64,000 nt of DNA. Origin: Mucilaginibacter sp. CSA2-8R. GTDB taxonomy: Bacteria; Bacteroidota; Bacteroidia; Sphingobacteriales; Sphingobacteriaceae. Below are positions 36,929 to 46,802 of this stretch, piece by piece. The notes under the pieces are model-generated. The model was not told the DNA's origin. It searched no databases and saw only the letters and a list, made by a program, of their open reading frames with translations. Position 1 is the stretch's first letter; every line of letters begins with the position of its first letter. Made by a program: the position numbers and the translations under genes. The stretch spans positions 3,844,001-3,908,000 of the forward strand of contig NZ_CP152389.1 in assembly GCF_038806765.1 (NCBI RefSeq). The letters are read 5' to 3'.

Positions 36929-37165
36929 ATGAGTTTGAACAATATCAAGTGTCCAAATTGTCAGCATTGGAATTCGGCTGATAGTAAAGCTGACCAACGA
37001 TGCAGCCTTTGTGATGCTTTGCTGGATAGCAGGCAAGTAAATAGAGAAAGCAAGTCTACCGACCATGGCTTTAGTTTTACTGATTCGCTGCCGCCATATG
37101 CGCGTTACGTGTTTTTGGCAATCGTAGCTGCCATTAGCCTGGTAATTGTCATTGCTTTTGCCTGA
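36929..37165 (+). CDS. Zinc-ribbon protein with one membrane segment
   Basis: A 78-residue protein. The N-terminal zinc ribbon has two CxxC pairs, CPNC near residue 9 and CSLC near 30. The C-terminus is a single hydrophobic span (YVFLAIVAAISLVIVIAFA). Such small proteins probably anchor at the membrane facing the cytoplasm, but no function is established. The stop overlaps the start of the next gene (TGATG), so the two are translated together. This is one of the few plus-strand genes of the cargo. Confidence 0.75.
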   Translation: MSLNNIKCPNCQHWNSADSKADQRCSLCDALLDSRQVNRESKSTDHGFSFTDSLPPYARYVFLAIVAAISLVIVIAFA

Positions 37166-37509
37166 TGCATCCAAAATACTGGCTAATTACCTTATGCATT
37201 GTAGGACTAGCGGTGTATTTGTCTGAAAGGGCAAGCCTGGTGCTCCCTACTTTTGTCCGGTTTTACCTCAACGATCTTATCATCGTTCCGCTAACTGCAT
37301 TGGGGACCAGAACGCTGATGCGCTATCTCTTTCGCCTACCAACCTTTATATTAACTTTTGGTGAGGTTTCATATATTGTGCTGTTTTACAGCATTATTTT
37401 CGAGTTGGTGCTACCCTACTTTATGCAACGCTATACATCAGACTATCTAGATGTCATAATGTATGCATCAGGTGGCGCTTTTTACCTTTGGTTTATTAAC
37501 AAAGCTTGA
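37165..37509 (+). CDS. Small membrane protein, three predicted spans
   Basis: A 114-residue integral membrane protein with hydrophobic spans at about residues 5-22, 33-50 and 60-84, plus a possible short one at the end. Similar Bacteroidota proteins are often labelled magnesium citrate secondary transporter, but at this size it cannot be a transporter alone, so I leave the function open. It overlaps the preceding zinc-ribbon gene by 1 bp, and its last 42 bp overlap the 3' end of nhaA on the opposite strand. Confidence 0.7.
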   Translation: MHPKYWLITLCIVGLAVYLSERASLVLPTFVRFYLNDLIIVPLTALGTRTLMRYLFRLPTFILTFGEVSYIVLFYSIIFELVLPYFMQRYTSDYLDVIMYASGGAFYLWFINKA

Positions 37510-38817
37510 AGCCCGCGCTGAATGCTTCAAGATAATGATTCCTGATAACCCCGCAACAATAGAAGCTACCAGAATACCATATTTAGCTTGTTCAATGCGT
37601 TCCGCGTTTTCAAACGCCAGGGAGGAAACGAATAGCGACATGGTAAATCCGATACCAGCCAGGGCCGATACCCCAATGATATGATGCCACCGGGCAGCAT
37701 GTGGCAATTCTGCCACTTTAAATTTGATCAGCAGCCAAGTGAAAGACAGCACTCCCATGAACTTACCTAAGACCAGGCCGCAGATCACACCAATGCTTAC
37801 CGGGTTTATTAATTTATGCACAAAGTCAGCACTGATGGTTATCCCGGAATTGGCTAGTGCGAATAAAGGCATGATGATAAAAGCCACCCATGGATGCAAC
37901 GTTGATTCAATTTTTTGCAGTGGCGTTTGCGCTGCTAAACTTAAACCCTTGATGTGCTCGATGAGTTCATGTTGCCGGGGCGTAGTTAAGGTACTACAAT
38001 CGGGTATTTCCCTTTCAAACTCATCTGACAATTCCCTAAGGCGCGTCGCATAGCGCTGTTCATCCACTCTTCTTTTGGCCGGTATGGTGAATGCGACTAG
38101 AACACCTGCAATCGTTGCATGTACACCTGAGAGCAAAAATCCTACCCAAACCCCGAAGCCCAAAATAAGATAAAATGCCGTATGGCGTATACCCACCGCG
38201 TTTCCTATTATTAAAGCCAATAGAAAGATCCCACCAATCATCAAGGGTCCAAAATGGAGATTATTACTGTAAAAAAAAGCGATCACTAAAACAGCTCCTA
38301 AATCATCCGCTACAGCAAGCGCTGATAGAAATACTTTGACCGATGAAGGAATATGCTTACCCGCCATGGAAAGCAGCGCAAGTGCAAACGCAATATCGGT
38401 AGCCATCGGAATACCCCACCCATGAGCGCCATCACCACCTTTATTAATGAGGGTATAGATCAACGCGGGCACAAGCATGCCACCCAAAGCAGCAACCATG
38501 GGCAATGCAGCTTTTTTTATTGATGAGAGTTCACCTGCCAGAAACTCCCGTTTTAATTCCAGCCCTATCACAAAGAAGAATATGGCCATCAGCCCATCGT
38601 TTAACCATAGGTGCAACGGGTGGCTTAACCGGTCATCACCAAAGCCTACAGAAAAATTGATTTCCCATACATGGTGATAGCTTTCAGCAAAAGGGGAGTT
38701 TACCCAAACAATAGCCAACACGACACCGAAAAGCAGCACCAGACCGCTTGTATACTCTAGATGTATAAACCGGCTTACCGGCTTGATTAAATGATCGATA
38801 GGGGCTTTTGGCGTCAT
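37468..38817 (-). CDS. nhaA: Na+/H+ antiporter NhaA
   Basis: Inner-membrane antiporter that exports Na+ (or Li+) in exchange for two protons, important for sodium and alkaline pH tolerance. The family residues are visible: MATDIAFALALLSM with Asp141, and SALAVADDLGAVLVIAFFY with the Asp171-Asp172 pair equivalent to the ion-binding aspartates of E. coli NhaA. FFFVIGLELKREFLAGEL near residue 80 is also typical. Length (449) is slightly above the usual 390-430, due to a longer loop near residues 255-290 and the C-terminus. The gene is convergent with the small membrane protein and overlaps it by 42 bp. It may share a promoter region with the neighbouring transporters, although I see no clear box in the 79-bp gap upstream. 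Confidence 0.96.
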   Translation of the reverse strand: MTPKAPIDHLIKPVSRFIHLEYTSGLVLLFGVVLAIVWVNSPFAESYHHVWEINFSVGFGDDRLSHPLHLWLNDGLMAIFFFVIGLELKREFLAGELSSIKKAALPMVAALGGMLVPALIYTLINKGGDGAHGWGIPMATDIAFALALLSMAGKHIPSSVKVFLSALAVADDLGAVLVIAFFYSNNLHFGPLMIGGIFLLALIIGNAVGIRHTAFYLILGFGVWVGFLLSGVHATIAGVLVAFTIPAKRRVDEQRYATRLRELSDEFEREIPDCSTLTTPRQHELIEHIKGLSLAAQTPLQKIESTLHPWVAFIIMPLFALANSGITISADFVHKLINPVSIGVICGLVLGKFMGVLSFTWLLIKFKVAELPHAARWHHIIGVSALAGIGFTMSLFVSSLAFENAERIEQAKYGILVASIVAGLSGIIILKHSARASSFVNKPKVKSAT

Positions 38818-38896
38818 GTGTTTATGTTGTTATACAGTTGTTGCAACAGTTGGGATTACGAATAGTGATATAAATTGACCAAGAATAAAGCGGGTA

Positions 38897-40219
38897 TCAC
38901 TGTGTCACCAAGCGAATCTGTTCAGTTCGGTAGCGCACCCGGAGCCATTGCTCCAATTTACTACGATCTGCAGGACGTAAGGCGGTAGCAAAGCTGGCTA
39001 GAATCACCTGCTGGGTATCTCTTTTGGCCGTATCCGGATAACTGATAATCATTTGACTGCGGCCTAAAGACCGCACCGAAGGATAAAGAACTTTTAATTC
39101 TGCTAAAACATTACTATCTGCTACCGCCGGCTTGTTTTTTTGAGCCCTGATTGTATCCTGTGGCTTTTGGGTGCTAAAAACGTCCTCCAGGATACTGGCC
39201 CTGATTTGCGAAAGATCAATTTCCTGTTTGGCATTTAACCCCTGCCGGATCTTGAGTTCTACACCCCGAAGCTTGTAATCATTTAAACGTAACTTTAAAG
39301 AGTCGACCTGTGCTTTATTTAATTCGTCGCCAATCAGCAGCAGGTCAATTTCTTTGCTGTGGCTACCATAACGGTAAGAACGTGACACAACCTGGGTTGA
39401 GGCGAAACGAAACTGCTCATCTACAAATTTACGTGCGCTGGTTTCGAAAAAACTCTTGTCGACAATGCGGTAGGCCATCACGATGCTTGGTATAATGGTA
39501 ATTAATACTAGGGCAATCATATACCGGGTAACCTTGATAGCCGTACGCGGGTTATCAAAATGCTTGCGCTCCAGGTTGAGATACCTAGCTACTAGAAAAG
39601 TAGCTATGGCAATAAAAACACTGTTGATGAAATAGAGGTACAGCGCTCCGATGGCGTAAAGCCAGTTGCCGGTAGCTAAGCCAAATCCGGCAGTACATAA
39701 AGGCGGCATAAGCGCCGTGGCAATAGCTACACCGGGTATAACGTTACTCCTTTCGTTTCTTGAAGCGGCCACCATACCCGCCAGGCCACCAAATAAAGCA
39801 ATAAAAACATCCCAGATTGATGGCGAAGTACGGGCAAGCAGCTCAGACTGCGCCTCATGTAATGGTGTGATGTAAAAATAAACGGTAGAGGTAAGTATAC
39901 TAAACAGTGTAGCGACCAGCAAGTTCTTGCCGCCTCTTTTCACTAGGTCTAAATCATTGATGCCTATACCCAGGCCTACACCCATAACCGGCCCCATAAT
40001 AGGCGATATGAGCATTGCCCCGATGATGACAGCAGTCGAGTTTACGTTAAGGCCGATCGACGCAATAAAGATGGCAAAGATGAGCGCCCACAAGTTTGCT
40101 CCTTTAAAATCAACATTCTTTTTAATGGCTTCAATAATGACTGCTTCTTCTGCCCGGCCTTCCAGCAAACTAAAACGATGACCTATAAAGTTTTTTATAG
40201 CTTTGGTTACTTCTCCCAT
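38897..40219 (-). CDS. DUF389-family membrane protein
   Basis: A 440-residue membrane protein. The N-terminal half carries the DUF389 domain with six or so spans: GAMLISPIMGPVMGVGLGIG near residue 67, then GGLAGMVAASRNERSNVIPG and ATALMPPLCTAGFGLATGN. The C-terminal 180 residues are soluble with repeated alpha-beta pattern (SLKLRLNDYKLRGVELKIRQ). DUF389 proteins are widespread but their substrate is unknown. The gene begins 2 bp after the CPA1 antiporter stop, so the two are almost certainly one transcript and probably translationally coupled. A role in ion or small-solute transport together with the antiporter is an inference from this context. Confidence 0.88.
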   Translation of the reverse strand: MGEVTKAIKNFIGHRFSLLEGRAEEAVIIEAIKKNVDFKGANLWALIFAIFIASIGLNVNSTAVIIGAMLISPIMGPVMGVGLGIGINDLDLVKRGGKNLLVATLFSILTSTVYFYITPLHEAQSELLARTSPSIWDVFIALFGGLAGMVAASRNERSNVIPGVAIATALMPPLCTAGFGLATGNWLYAIGALYLYFINSVFIAIATFLVARYLNLERKHFDNPRTAIKVTRYMIALVLITIIPSIVMAYRIVDKSFFETSARKFVDEQFRFASTQVVSRSYRYGSHSKEIDLLLIGDELNKAQVDSLKLRLNDYKLRGVELKIRQGLNAKQEIDLSQIRASILEDVFSTQKPQDTIRAQKNKPAVADSNVLAELKVLYPSVRSLGRSQMIISYPDTAKRDTQQVILASFATALRPADRSKLEQWLRVRYRTEQIRLVTQ

Positions 40220-40221
40220 AC

Positions 40222-41469
40222 TTATCTCGCTGATTTTTGTTGAAGCTTTTTGGCAACCTTACTGATCGTTAGTCCCTGCACCAAAATAGAAAATACCACC
40301 ACTACATAAGTGATGAGGACAAATTCGTCCCGGTACATTTTGCTGCTTAGTGAAAGGGCCAGTGCCACTGATATACCACCACGTAAGCCGCCCCAGGTAA
40401 GTATCGGCACGGCATGGTCTTCAAACTTTACCCATCGCCTCAATAAACCAACCGGCAGTATTACCGAAAAGAAACGGGCGAGCAACACGACGAGAATAGC
40501 TATCCCCCCAATTAGGAGCAACGTCATGTTCACCTTAATGACTAATACTTCAAAACCGATGAGTAAAAACAAAACGGCATTCAGTATTTCATCAATCAGT
40601 TCCCAAAATTTGCCTAGATAATCACGTGTAATCACCGACATCCCCTCATCTTTAGCTTTGTTACCAGTAATAATGCCTGCTACTACCATGGCTAGCGGGC
40701 CGGATAGGTGCAGGTTGCCAGCAACATAATAACCACCCATCACAATAGCCAGGGTAATTAAAACCTCCACTTTATAATCATCAATAGACTTTAGAGCTAG
40801 AAAGCCTATATAACCTACCAGCGCACCAAAAGCCAGTCCGCCCAAGGCTTCTTGTAAAAAAAGCTTCGAGATTTCTGCAACCGAAACGTCCGTTCCTCCG
40901 GAACGTGCTATTTCTGCAATAGTCACAAAAATCACCACAGCAACACCGTCATTAAACAGTGACTCACCTGATATTTTTAGTTCCAGCGATTCAGGGATGC
41001 GTGCAGCTTTGAGCAGACCTAACACGGCAATAGGGTCGGTTGGCGAGATGAGCGAACCAAAAAGCAAACAATAGACTAAAGGGATATTTAGTCCGAACCA
41101 GCTAAACACCAGCCACATCAGTCCGCCAACCACAGCGGTTGATATCAGTAGCCCGACTGTAGCCATAATCAGTACCGGTAAACGTTGCTGCCATAGCTTT
41201 TGCGCGTTAATGTGTATAGCTCCTGCAAATAATAGAAAACTCAGCATAAAGTCCATCAAAACTTCCTGAAAGTCAATGGAGGATACCAGTTGGACGGCTT
41301 TTTCTGAAAGTAGCGAGTGCGAGTTACCGAAGGTAGCCAACAACAGGGATGCGGCCAGCGACAAGATCATAATGCCGATAGTTGGCGGCCATTTAATATA
41401 ACGGTGGTTAATATAGGCAAATATGGCTGCCAGCATGATGGTAATCGTCAAAATTTCGTTCAAATTCAT
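40222..41469 (-). CDS. CPA1-family Na+(K+)/H+ antiporter
   Basis: A 415-residue cation:proton antiporter with about 12 spans. The CPA1 core motifs are present: LISPTDPIAVLGLLK around residue 140 and GESLFNDGVAVVIFV around 168, where Asn173-Asp174 forms the ND pair typical of electroneutral antiporters. No C-terminal cytoplasmic regulatory tail is present. This is a different family from NhaA, so the cargo combines an electrogenic and a probably electroneutral exchanger. It lies immediately upstream of the DUF389 gene on the same strand (2-bp gap). The ion transported cannot be decided from sequence. Confidence 0.93.
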   Translation of the reverse strand: MNLNEILTITIMLAAIFAYINHRYIKWPPTIGIMILSLAASLLLATFGNSHSLLSEKAVQLVSSIDFQEVLMDFMLSFLLFAGAIHINAQKLWQQRLPVLIMATVGLLISTAVVGGLMWLVFSWFGLNIPLVYCLLFGSLISPTDPIAVLGLLKAARIPESLELKISGESLFNDGVAVVIFVTIAEIARSGGTDVSVAEISKLFLQEALGGLAFGALVGYIGFLALKSIDDYKVEVLITLAIVMGGYYVAGNLHLSGPLAMVVAGIITGNKAKDEGMSVITRDYLGKFWELIDEILNAVLFLLIGFEVLVIKVNMTLLLIGGIAILVVLLARFFSVILPVGLLRRWVKFEDHAVPILTWGGLRGGISVALALSLSSKMYRDEFVLITYVVVVFSILVQGLTISKVAKKLQQKSAR

Positions 41470-41568
41470 TTACATAGCAGGTAAGTGTACGTGGACTAAC
41501 ATTGAATTAAGTCTTGTTGTATAGGGCGGCCATAAATGCCGCTATATCGTGTTTTCAATTTGGGAAAT

Positions 41569-41781
41569 TTACCTTCCTCTTTTATTCAGCGCCAAAAGCA
41601 CGATGCCACCGGCAACTAATAGTCCGCCTGCATAAGGTGGCCAGTTCACGCTTTTTTCTCTGTCCGCCGATATCTGGATGGGGCCGGCATCTACAATCTT
41701 TTCTTTTTGGGTATAAGTAAAGCCTGTCCACATGAGCATAAAGACGCCCAGTACCATTAAAATTATTCCAATGTTTTTCAT
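41569..41781 (-). CDS. Small two-span membrane protein
   Basis: A 70-residue protein with two hydrophobic spans (residues 4-22 and 50-66) separated by a polar loop that contains PIQISADREKSVNWPPYAGG. The compact, Pro-rich loop and good N-terminus (MKNIGIILMVLGVFMLMWTG) support a real gene. It lies between trehalose synthesis (31 bp upstream on the same strand) and the antiporter pair, so it belongs to the same cargo. Function unknown. Confidence 0.7.
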   Translation of the reverse strand: MKNIGIILMVLGVFMLMWTGFTYTQKEKIVDAGPIQISADREKSVNWPPYAGGLLVAGGIVLLALNKRGR

Positions 41782-41812
41782 AATAATGTAGTTTCAAATA
41801 CTATTCTTTTAC

Positions 41813-44035
41813 TTAAAATGTTTGCACAAGGTCGGCAGTTGTACTTAGCCGCTGTAATAACTCATGTACCAGATAAGGTGTAAGCACATTGTGGGCTGCC
41901 AGCGTAGGTTCGTTACCTACTTTGACGGTGAACGCCGCCTTATTGTCGTGTAACACCTTAAACATATCCTCATCAGTCTGGTCGTCGCCGATGCAAAGTA
42001 TAAACTCCGGACTTTGCGGATTGAGCATTTTTTTGACAGCTAATCCTTTGTTGATATTGGCACCTTTTACTTCAATTACCTTGTGCCCGTTTAGCACACT
42101 TAATGTTGACAGATCGACGCTTGCCATCAGCGCATCCAGCAACTGTTTGGCTTTAATGCCCGATAACGCTAAGTCGGCTTTACGGTAATGCCAGGCTACC
42201 GAAAAGTCTTTCTTCTCTATAAAAGATCCAGGGCATTGGTTTAAAAACTGTTCCATCAGCTGTGTTACCTCCGCTAAGGCCATCAAAGCTTCAGGAGCAG
42301 ATCGTGTTTGCCATTCGCCGCCTCGATCCATTATTTTGGTTCCATGTTCAGCAATTAACCCAACCGGTAAATGACCTAGCCAATTTTGCAAAGAAACGCT
42401 GTCTCTCCCCGAAACAATGTACACGCTGTTTTTAGGATCGCTGCCCAGTTTTTTAAGTAGTTGTATAACGATGGGCAAAGGTGCAGCATCGTTGGGGTTA
42501 GCTGCAAACGGCGCTAAGGTACCATCATAATCCAGTAGCAAAAGTCTCTTTTTGGCCTTGTTATACTGCTCAAGCATTTGGGCTTTGGCAAAGTTATCCA
42601 ATAACTGCGGCTCACTTTTTTGCTGTGCATGCCGTACCTCATCAAGTTTAGCAAAAAACGCCTTTGCCCAGGCGACTACGTTGTAAGAACTTATACGGCT
42701 TTGCATTGCCGTCATCCGTTTTTCCTGCTCAGCCGGGCTCATTTCCAAACCGGTACGAATCATGCGGGCGATCTCTTTCCGGTCGTTAGGATTAATGAGC
42801 AACGCCTCGGTCAACTCATGCGCAGCACCGGCCATTTCGCTTAACACCAATACGCCTTGTTTGTCGCGCCGGGAAGCCACAAATTCTTTGGCAACTAAAT
42901 TCATCCCATCCCTCAACGGAGTAATCAATGCTAAATCACAGGCCGTATACAGGCCAAGCAATTCTTCGAAAGATAAGTGTCCATATTGGTAAATGACTGG
43001 CTGCCAGCTTATGTTACCAAACCGGCTGTTAAAGTTGCCGATATACTCGTCAATCAGACTCTTGCGTTCAGCATATTTGCCGATGCTGTCGCGCGAAGGC
43101 ACAATGACCAATGCAAACACGACCTTACCGCGATAGCCCGGATTTTGCACCAAAAACTCGCGGTAGCCTTTTAAACGGTTAAACACACCTTTGGTATAAT
43201 CCAGCCTATCCACCGAAAAAAGTAATTGTTTGTCTTGCTTAGAACGCAGATACTCGGCCCGTTTTGATAATACTTCAAGATTAGTAGATGCATGGTTGAA
43301 GCGTTCAAAATCAACGCCGATGGGAAACGCACCCGTACGTACATTTCTACCCTGCCAATGAATTTCATGCCCTTCGTTACGCACCTTGAGTACTTTTTTA
43401 ACACAGTTGATGAAGTGCGACTGATAATCTTCGGTGTGAAAGCCAATTACATCTGCACCCAGCATACCACTAAGCAACTCTTGCTGCCACTCGCGTGGGA
43501 TAACCCTGAACAGCTCGTATGAGGGGAATGGAATATGCAAAAAGAACCCAATGGTAAGCCCGGGCAATTTTTTACGAAGCATTGCGGCCAATGGCAACAA
43601 GTGATAATCATGTATCCAAACGGTATCGTCGGCGTTTAGTGTTTTGAGTAAGGTTCCAGCAAACTCAGTGTTTACTTTAAGATAAGCGTCGAAATAAGAA
43701 GGCTGATAATCGGCAAATGACGGGAAGTAATGAAATAACGGCCAAAGTACTGAATTGGAAAAACCATTATAATATTGATCGTACTGTTTGGCAGGTATAA
43801 AAAGCGGCTTAAAATCATAGTCGGTGTTAATCGAGTCGGCTGCGGCCTGCCACAATATCTCAGAACATCCGGCCACACCTGCCCATATTTTTTGAGTGAA
43901 ACGGTTATTCTCTTTATTTAAAAATGCACTTACGGCAGTTACTAAACCACCGGAGGCCTGGCGATACGTAATTTTGTCTCCTTGTTTTTCTATAGAAATA
44001 GGCAGCCGATTAGCTACCACAAATAATCTGGACAT
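41813..44035 (-). CDS. otsAB: Bifunctional trehalose-6-phosphate synthase/phosphatase
   Basis: A 740-residue fusion making trehalose from UDP-glucose and glucose-6-P. Residues 1-470 are the GT20 synthase: VVANRLPISI at the start, WAGVAG near 51, WIHDYHLLPLAAMLRKKLPG near 145, and RDGMNLVAKEFVASR near 345. From about residue 490 is the HAD-type phosphatase, with LLLDYDGTLAPFAANP carrying the nucleophilic Asp and CIGDDQTDEDMFKVL near 690. Trehalose is a compatible solute and membrane protectant, so this fits the osmotic and desiccation theme of the cargo. Fused OtsA-OtsB proteins occur widely in Bacteroidota. The gene is followed by the 70-residue membrane protein gene. Confidence 0.95.
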   Translation of the reverse strand: MSRLFVVANRLPISIEKQGDKITYRQASGGLVTAVSAFLNKENNRFTQKIWAGVAGCSEILWQAAADSINTDYDFKPLFIPAKQYDQYYNGFSNSVLWPLFHYFPSFADYQPSYFDAYLKVNTEFAGTLLKTLNADDTVWIHDYHLLPLAAMLRKKLPGLTIGFFLHIPFPSYELFRVIPREWQQELLSGMLGADVIGFHTEDYQSHFINCVKKVLKVRNEGHEIHWQGRNVRTGAFPIGVDFERFNHASTNLEVLSKRAEYLRSKQDKQLLFSVDRLDYTKGVFNRLKGYREFLVQNPGYRGKVVFALVIVPSRDSIGKYAERKSLIDEYIGNFNSRFGNISWQPVIYQYGHLSFEELLGLYTACDLALITPLRDGMNLVAKEFVASRRDKQGVLVLSEMAGAAHELTEALLINPNDRKEIARMIRTGLEMSPAEQEKRMTAMQSRISSYNVVAWAKAFFAKLDEVRHAQQKSEPQLLDNFAKAQMLEQYNKAKKRLLLLDYDGTLAPFAANPNDAAPLPIVIQLLKKLGSDPKNSVYIVSGRDSVSLQNWLGHLPVGLIAEHGTKIMDRGGEWQTRSAPEALMALAEVTQLMEQFLNQCPGSFIEKKDFSVAWHYRKADLALSGIKAKQLLDALMASVDLSTLSVLNGHKVIEVKGANINKGLAVKKMLNPQSPEFILCIGDDQTDEDMFKVLHDNKAAFTVKVGNEPTLAAHNVLTPYLVHELLQRLSTTADLVQTF

Positions 44036-44171
44036 GTGATCCTTTTTTTAGAATTAAATAAAATATTGCATTACTGCCCCGTTAAGCGCAGATACACAAT
44101 TATCGTGTAAGCCTGTTGACGGGCTGTAGCAATGGTTCAATAAAAAGAAGCTTTTAAGCTTTATTTAAGCG

Positions 44172-44564
44172 TCAAAAAGGAGTTAAACGAAATATATGTA
44201 GATCGGGCGACGGTAGCCAATGGGCAGCTATCGTACAGAATACCGTTTTACCAGGATGCTTTTCATCAAATAATATAGTGCTGTAGATGCACTGTATTAT
44301 AGCCCAATATGCTTTAACCACCAGTCTATTACAGCCAAGGTAACGCAGATTATAGCTAATTTTTTCGGTGGTACTATCATCGTCTTCGACTTCCCGACCA
44401 TAATTACGCAACATCCTCAACAACGTGTTCGGAATGTGACGCAGGGCTGTTTTATGTAAAATCTGCTGATGGCCGTTTTCAAAAACATTACTCCCTTGAA
44501 AGCAGACTAAAGCGTTGATTAGCCAAGCAGAAAGCAGGATGTATATCAGTCTTTTTAACGGCAT
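44172..44564 (-). CDS. Hypothetical protein with N-terminal membrane anchor
   Basis: About 130 residues from ATG 44564. The N-terminus (MPLKRLIYILLSAWLINALV) is a membrane anchor or signal peptide; the rest is unrecognised, with four cysteines and a QCIYSTILFDEKHP stretch. It sits between the mscS pseudogene and the trehalose gene on the same strand. Coding is moderately likely but not proven by any known domain. Confidence 0.4.
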   Translation of the reverse strand: MPLKRLIYILLSAWLINALVCFQGSNVFENGHQQILHKTALRHIPNTLLRMLRNYGREVEDDDSTTEKISYNLRYLGCNRLVVKAYWAIIQCIYSTILFDEKHPGKTVFCTIAAHWLPSPDLHIFRLTPF

Positions 44565-44702
44565 ATTTTCTAATATAACAAAATAAAGTGTCTTTAGCAA
44601 TATTGCGGTAAGACAATTGACCTTTATAGACCTTTTTTTAATTTATTATCCAGATTGCATTCAGTATTTTTATGGTCGGCAGTCGTCACTTCGCTGTAAC
44701 TT

Positions 44703-46564
44703 CTACTCTTCCCTGCGAAACCGGAAGGAGGGCGCCTTATAATTTGGGGGCAGATAACTGGCTGGCGTTGTAACCTGATTGCCATCCCTAACGGCCCGGT
44801 AATGTGGTGACATGATTTCTACGCCCGCCTGATTAAAGCAGTCCTGGATGTTAGCATGCAGGCTGGAGTAGATCAAGGCTTGTTTACCTGGTTCTTTGGT
44901 ATAGGCATTGATATTGTAACTGACGTAATAATCTTCCAGGCCGGTCTGCAGTACAAAAGGAGCTGGGTCCTTTTCGATAAATGCAGTCTGAGTGGCCGCA
45001 GTAATAAGCAATTCATAAACCTGTCGCCAGGGCACACCATAGCCAATAGTTACCGTTGTGTGAATTATTAAGCCCGCAGCTGCAGCTTCACTGGTGTAGT
45101 TGGTGGTATGGCTCGACATGACGGTTGAATTGGGTATAGATACCAGCTCATTTTTGATCGTCTTGATCCGGGTCACCAAAACTGTCTTTTCAACGACATC
45201 TCCCGTAACCTCGCCAATTTTTACCCGGTCGCCAATGCGGAAGACACGCATGTAAGTTAATACCAGGCCGGCTACCACATTGCTGAGTGCCCCGGCTGAG
45301 CCAAACGTAAAAAGGACACCCATAAATACAGAAACGCCTTTAAATATGGGCGAATCGGATCCCGGCAGGTAAGGAAAAATCACGATGAGCATAAAGGACA
45401 TGATCAGCACGCGGATGATTTGATAAGTCGGACCTGCCCAATCGGCATAAAAGCCGGGGATATGCAACTGCCCCCGCTCGATTTCGGTCTTAAGGTACCG
45501 GAAGACACGAAGGATATACCGGAAAATTACCAATAGGACAATGACTGTAATCAAGTTAGGCACATAATTCCATACGGCGTGAGCAATGCGCGTCACCGGG
45601 GTAAGGATGTAGTTCAGCAACCGGCCGGACAAATCCCGGGTGAACGGAAATATGCCAAAAAGTACAGGCAAGGCCAGGTACAAAACCAGTAATATTAAAA
45701 TCCATTTGGTGAGCAAGAGTAAACCGTTGATTACAGAAAGCTGCTGACCGGCATTGAAAACTTCATAATTTTTAATCTTCAAGCCATTAATATGCCTGCC
45801 CTGCATGGCGGTTAAGCGCCTATAAAGTAAACGAAACAGGCGGTTTACACCGTAAATAATCAGGTTACTACAGCAATGACCAGCATTGCCAGGATTGCTT
45901 CTCTCAGAAGCGTTTGCCATCCAGTTTCATCCCGGTACTGCCGCACTGCAGAGGTAATTTTGCCGCGAAAGCTCTCGGCCAGCTGGTCGCGGGACATGTT
46001 TTGCCATAGGGCATCCTGCCCAGATACCGAAACCAGCAAATTACTGCCATAAACAATATCTGTACTAAACTCCGCCTGGCTGAGCTGAATCGAATCTGGA
46101 CTGAAGTCATGGCGTTCCGCGAGATTCCCGATCCGCTTGCTGATCGCCTCGGCTCGGTCCTGAGCCGTAAAACTACCTTGCCGGACATAAATATGGAACA
46201 GCGTGTCCTGCAAAATAATTACAGGGAAGCCTTTCACGAAACGGCGCAGAGAATCAATTTCCTTTTTTTGACGTACTGTTTTAAGTGAGTCGTGCTGGCG
46301 CAAGGCATTAAGTTGGCTTTCGAGCACTGACTTTTCAAGGTTACCCGTTCTGCTAAGCTTAGCTACGCGGGCTTCCAGTTCCGCCCGTTTCAGTGAGTCT
46401 GCAAGCCGTTCTGCGGCATAACGCTGTACCCGGACCATTTGGTTATCCAGGCGGGCATTGTGAATGGAGTCATTTTGGACGCGGGCACTATCTTGAGGAA
46501 AGGCGGCAGCCACGGTCAAATACTGACTAAAAAGCCATAGCGCAATAACCCATTTTTTCATCAT
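44703..46564 (-). pseudogene. MscS-type mechanosensitive channel, one-base frameshift
   Basis: A large MscS-family channel (about 620 residues if intact) with an exported N-terminal domain. From ATG 46564 a signal peptide and a 230-residue periplasmic segment with coiled-coil character (repeated LADSLKRAELEARVAKLSR-like helix) read to a TGA at 45860-45862. One base earlier in the frame the sequence continues as LIIYGVNRLFRLLYRR, the first span, then the MscS core with GVLFTFGSAGALSNVVAGLV and RIGDRVKIGEVTGDVVEK. A single lost C in an ACCCTG run would explain the break, so it may be recent or even an assembly error. As it stands the full channel is not made. A separate intact MscS lies at 49090-49995. 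Confidence 0.85.
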
Positions 46565-46802
46565 GATTAATATAGTATTTCCGGCAAAAAATCTAACTCA
46601 ATGGATAGGTATAAGTTATAAATCTGTAGGAATGTTTGATACAAAGTTTTGCAGGAAGCCAAAGCCCTGGAGTCTTGCTTGCGAAAATCGCAGGTTCGCC
46701 GGTAAGCTATGAAGACCGTTGAGGCAAGGTCATTCAGAACGGTACCTCTACTATAAAACTATTCGAGGATGCTGTGTTCTATAGTACAGTAAGTAAACGC
46801 AC

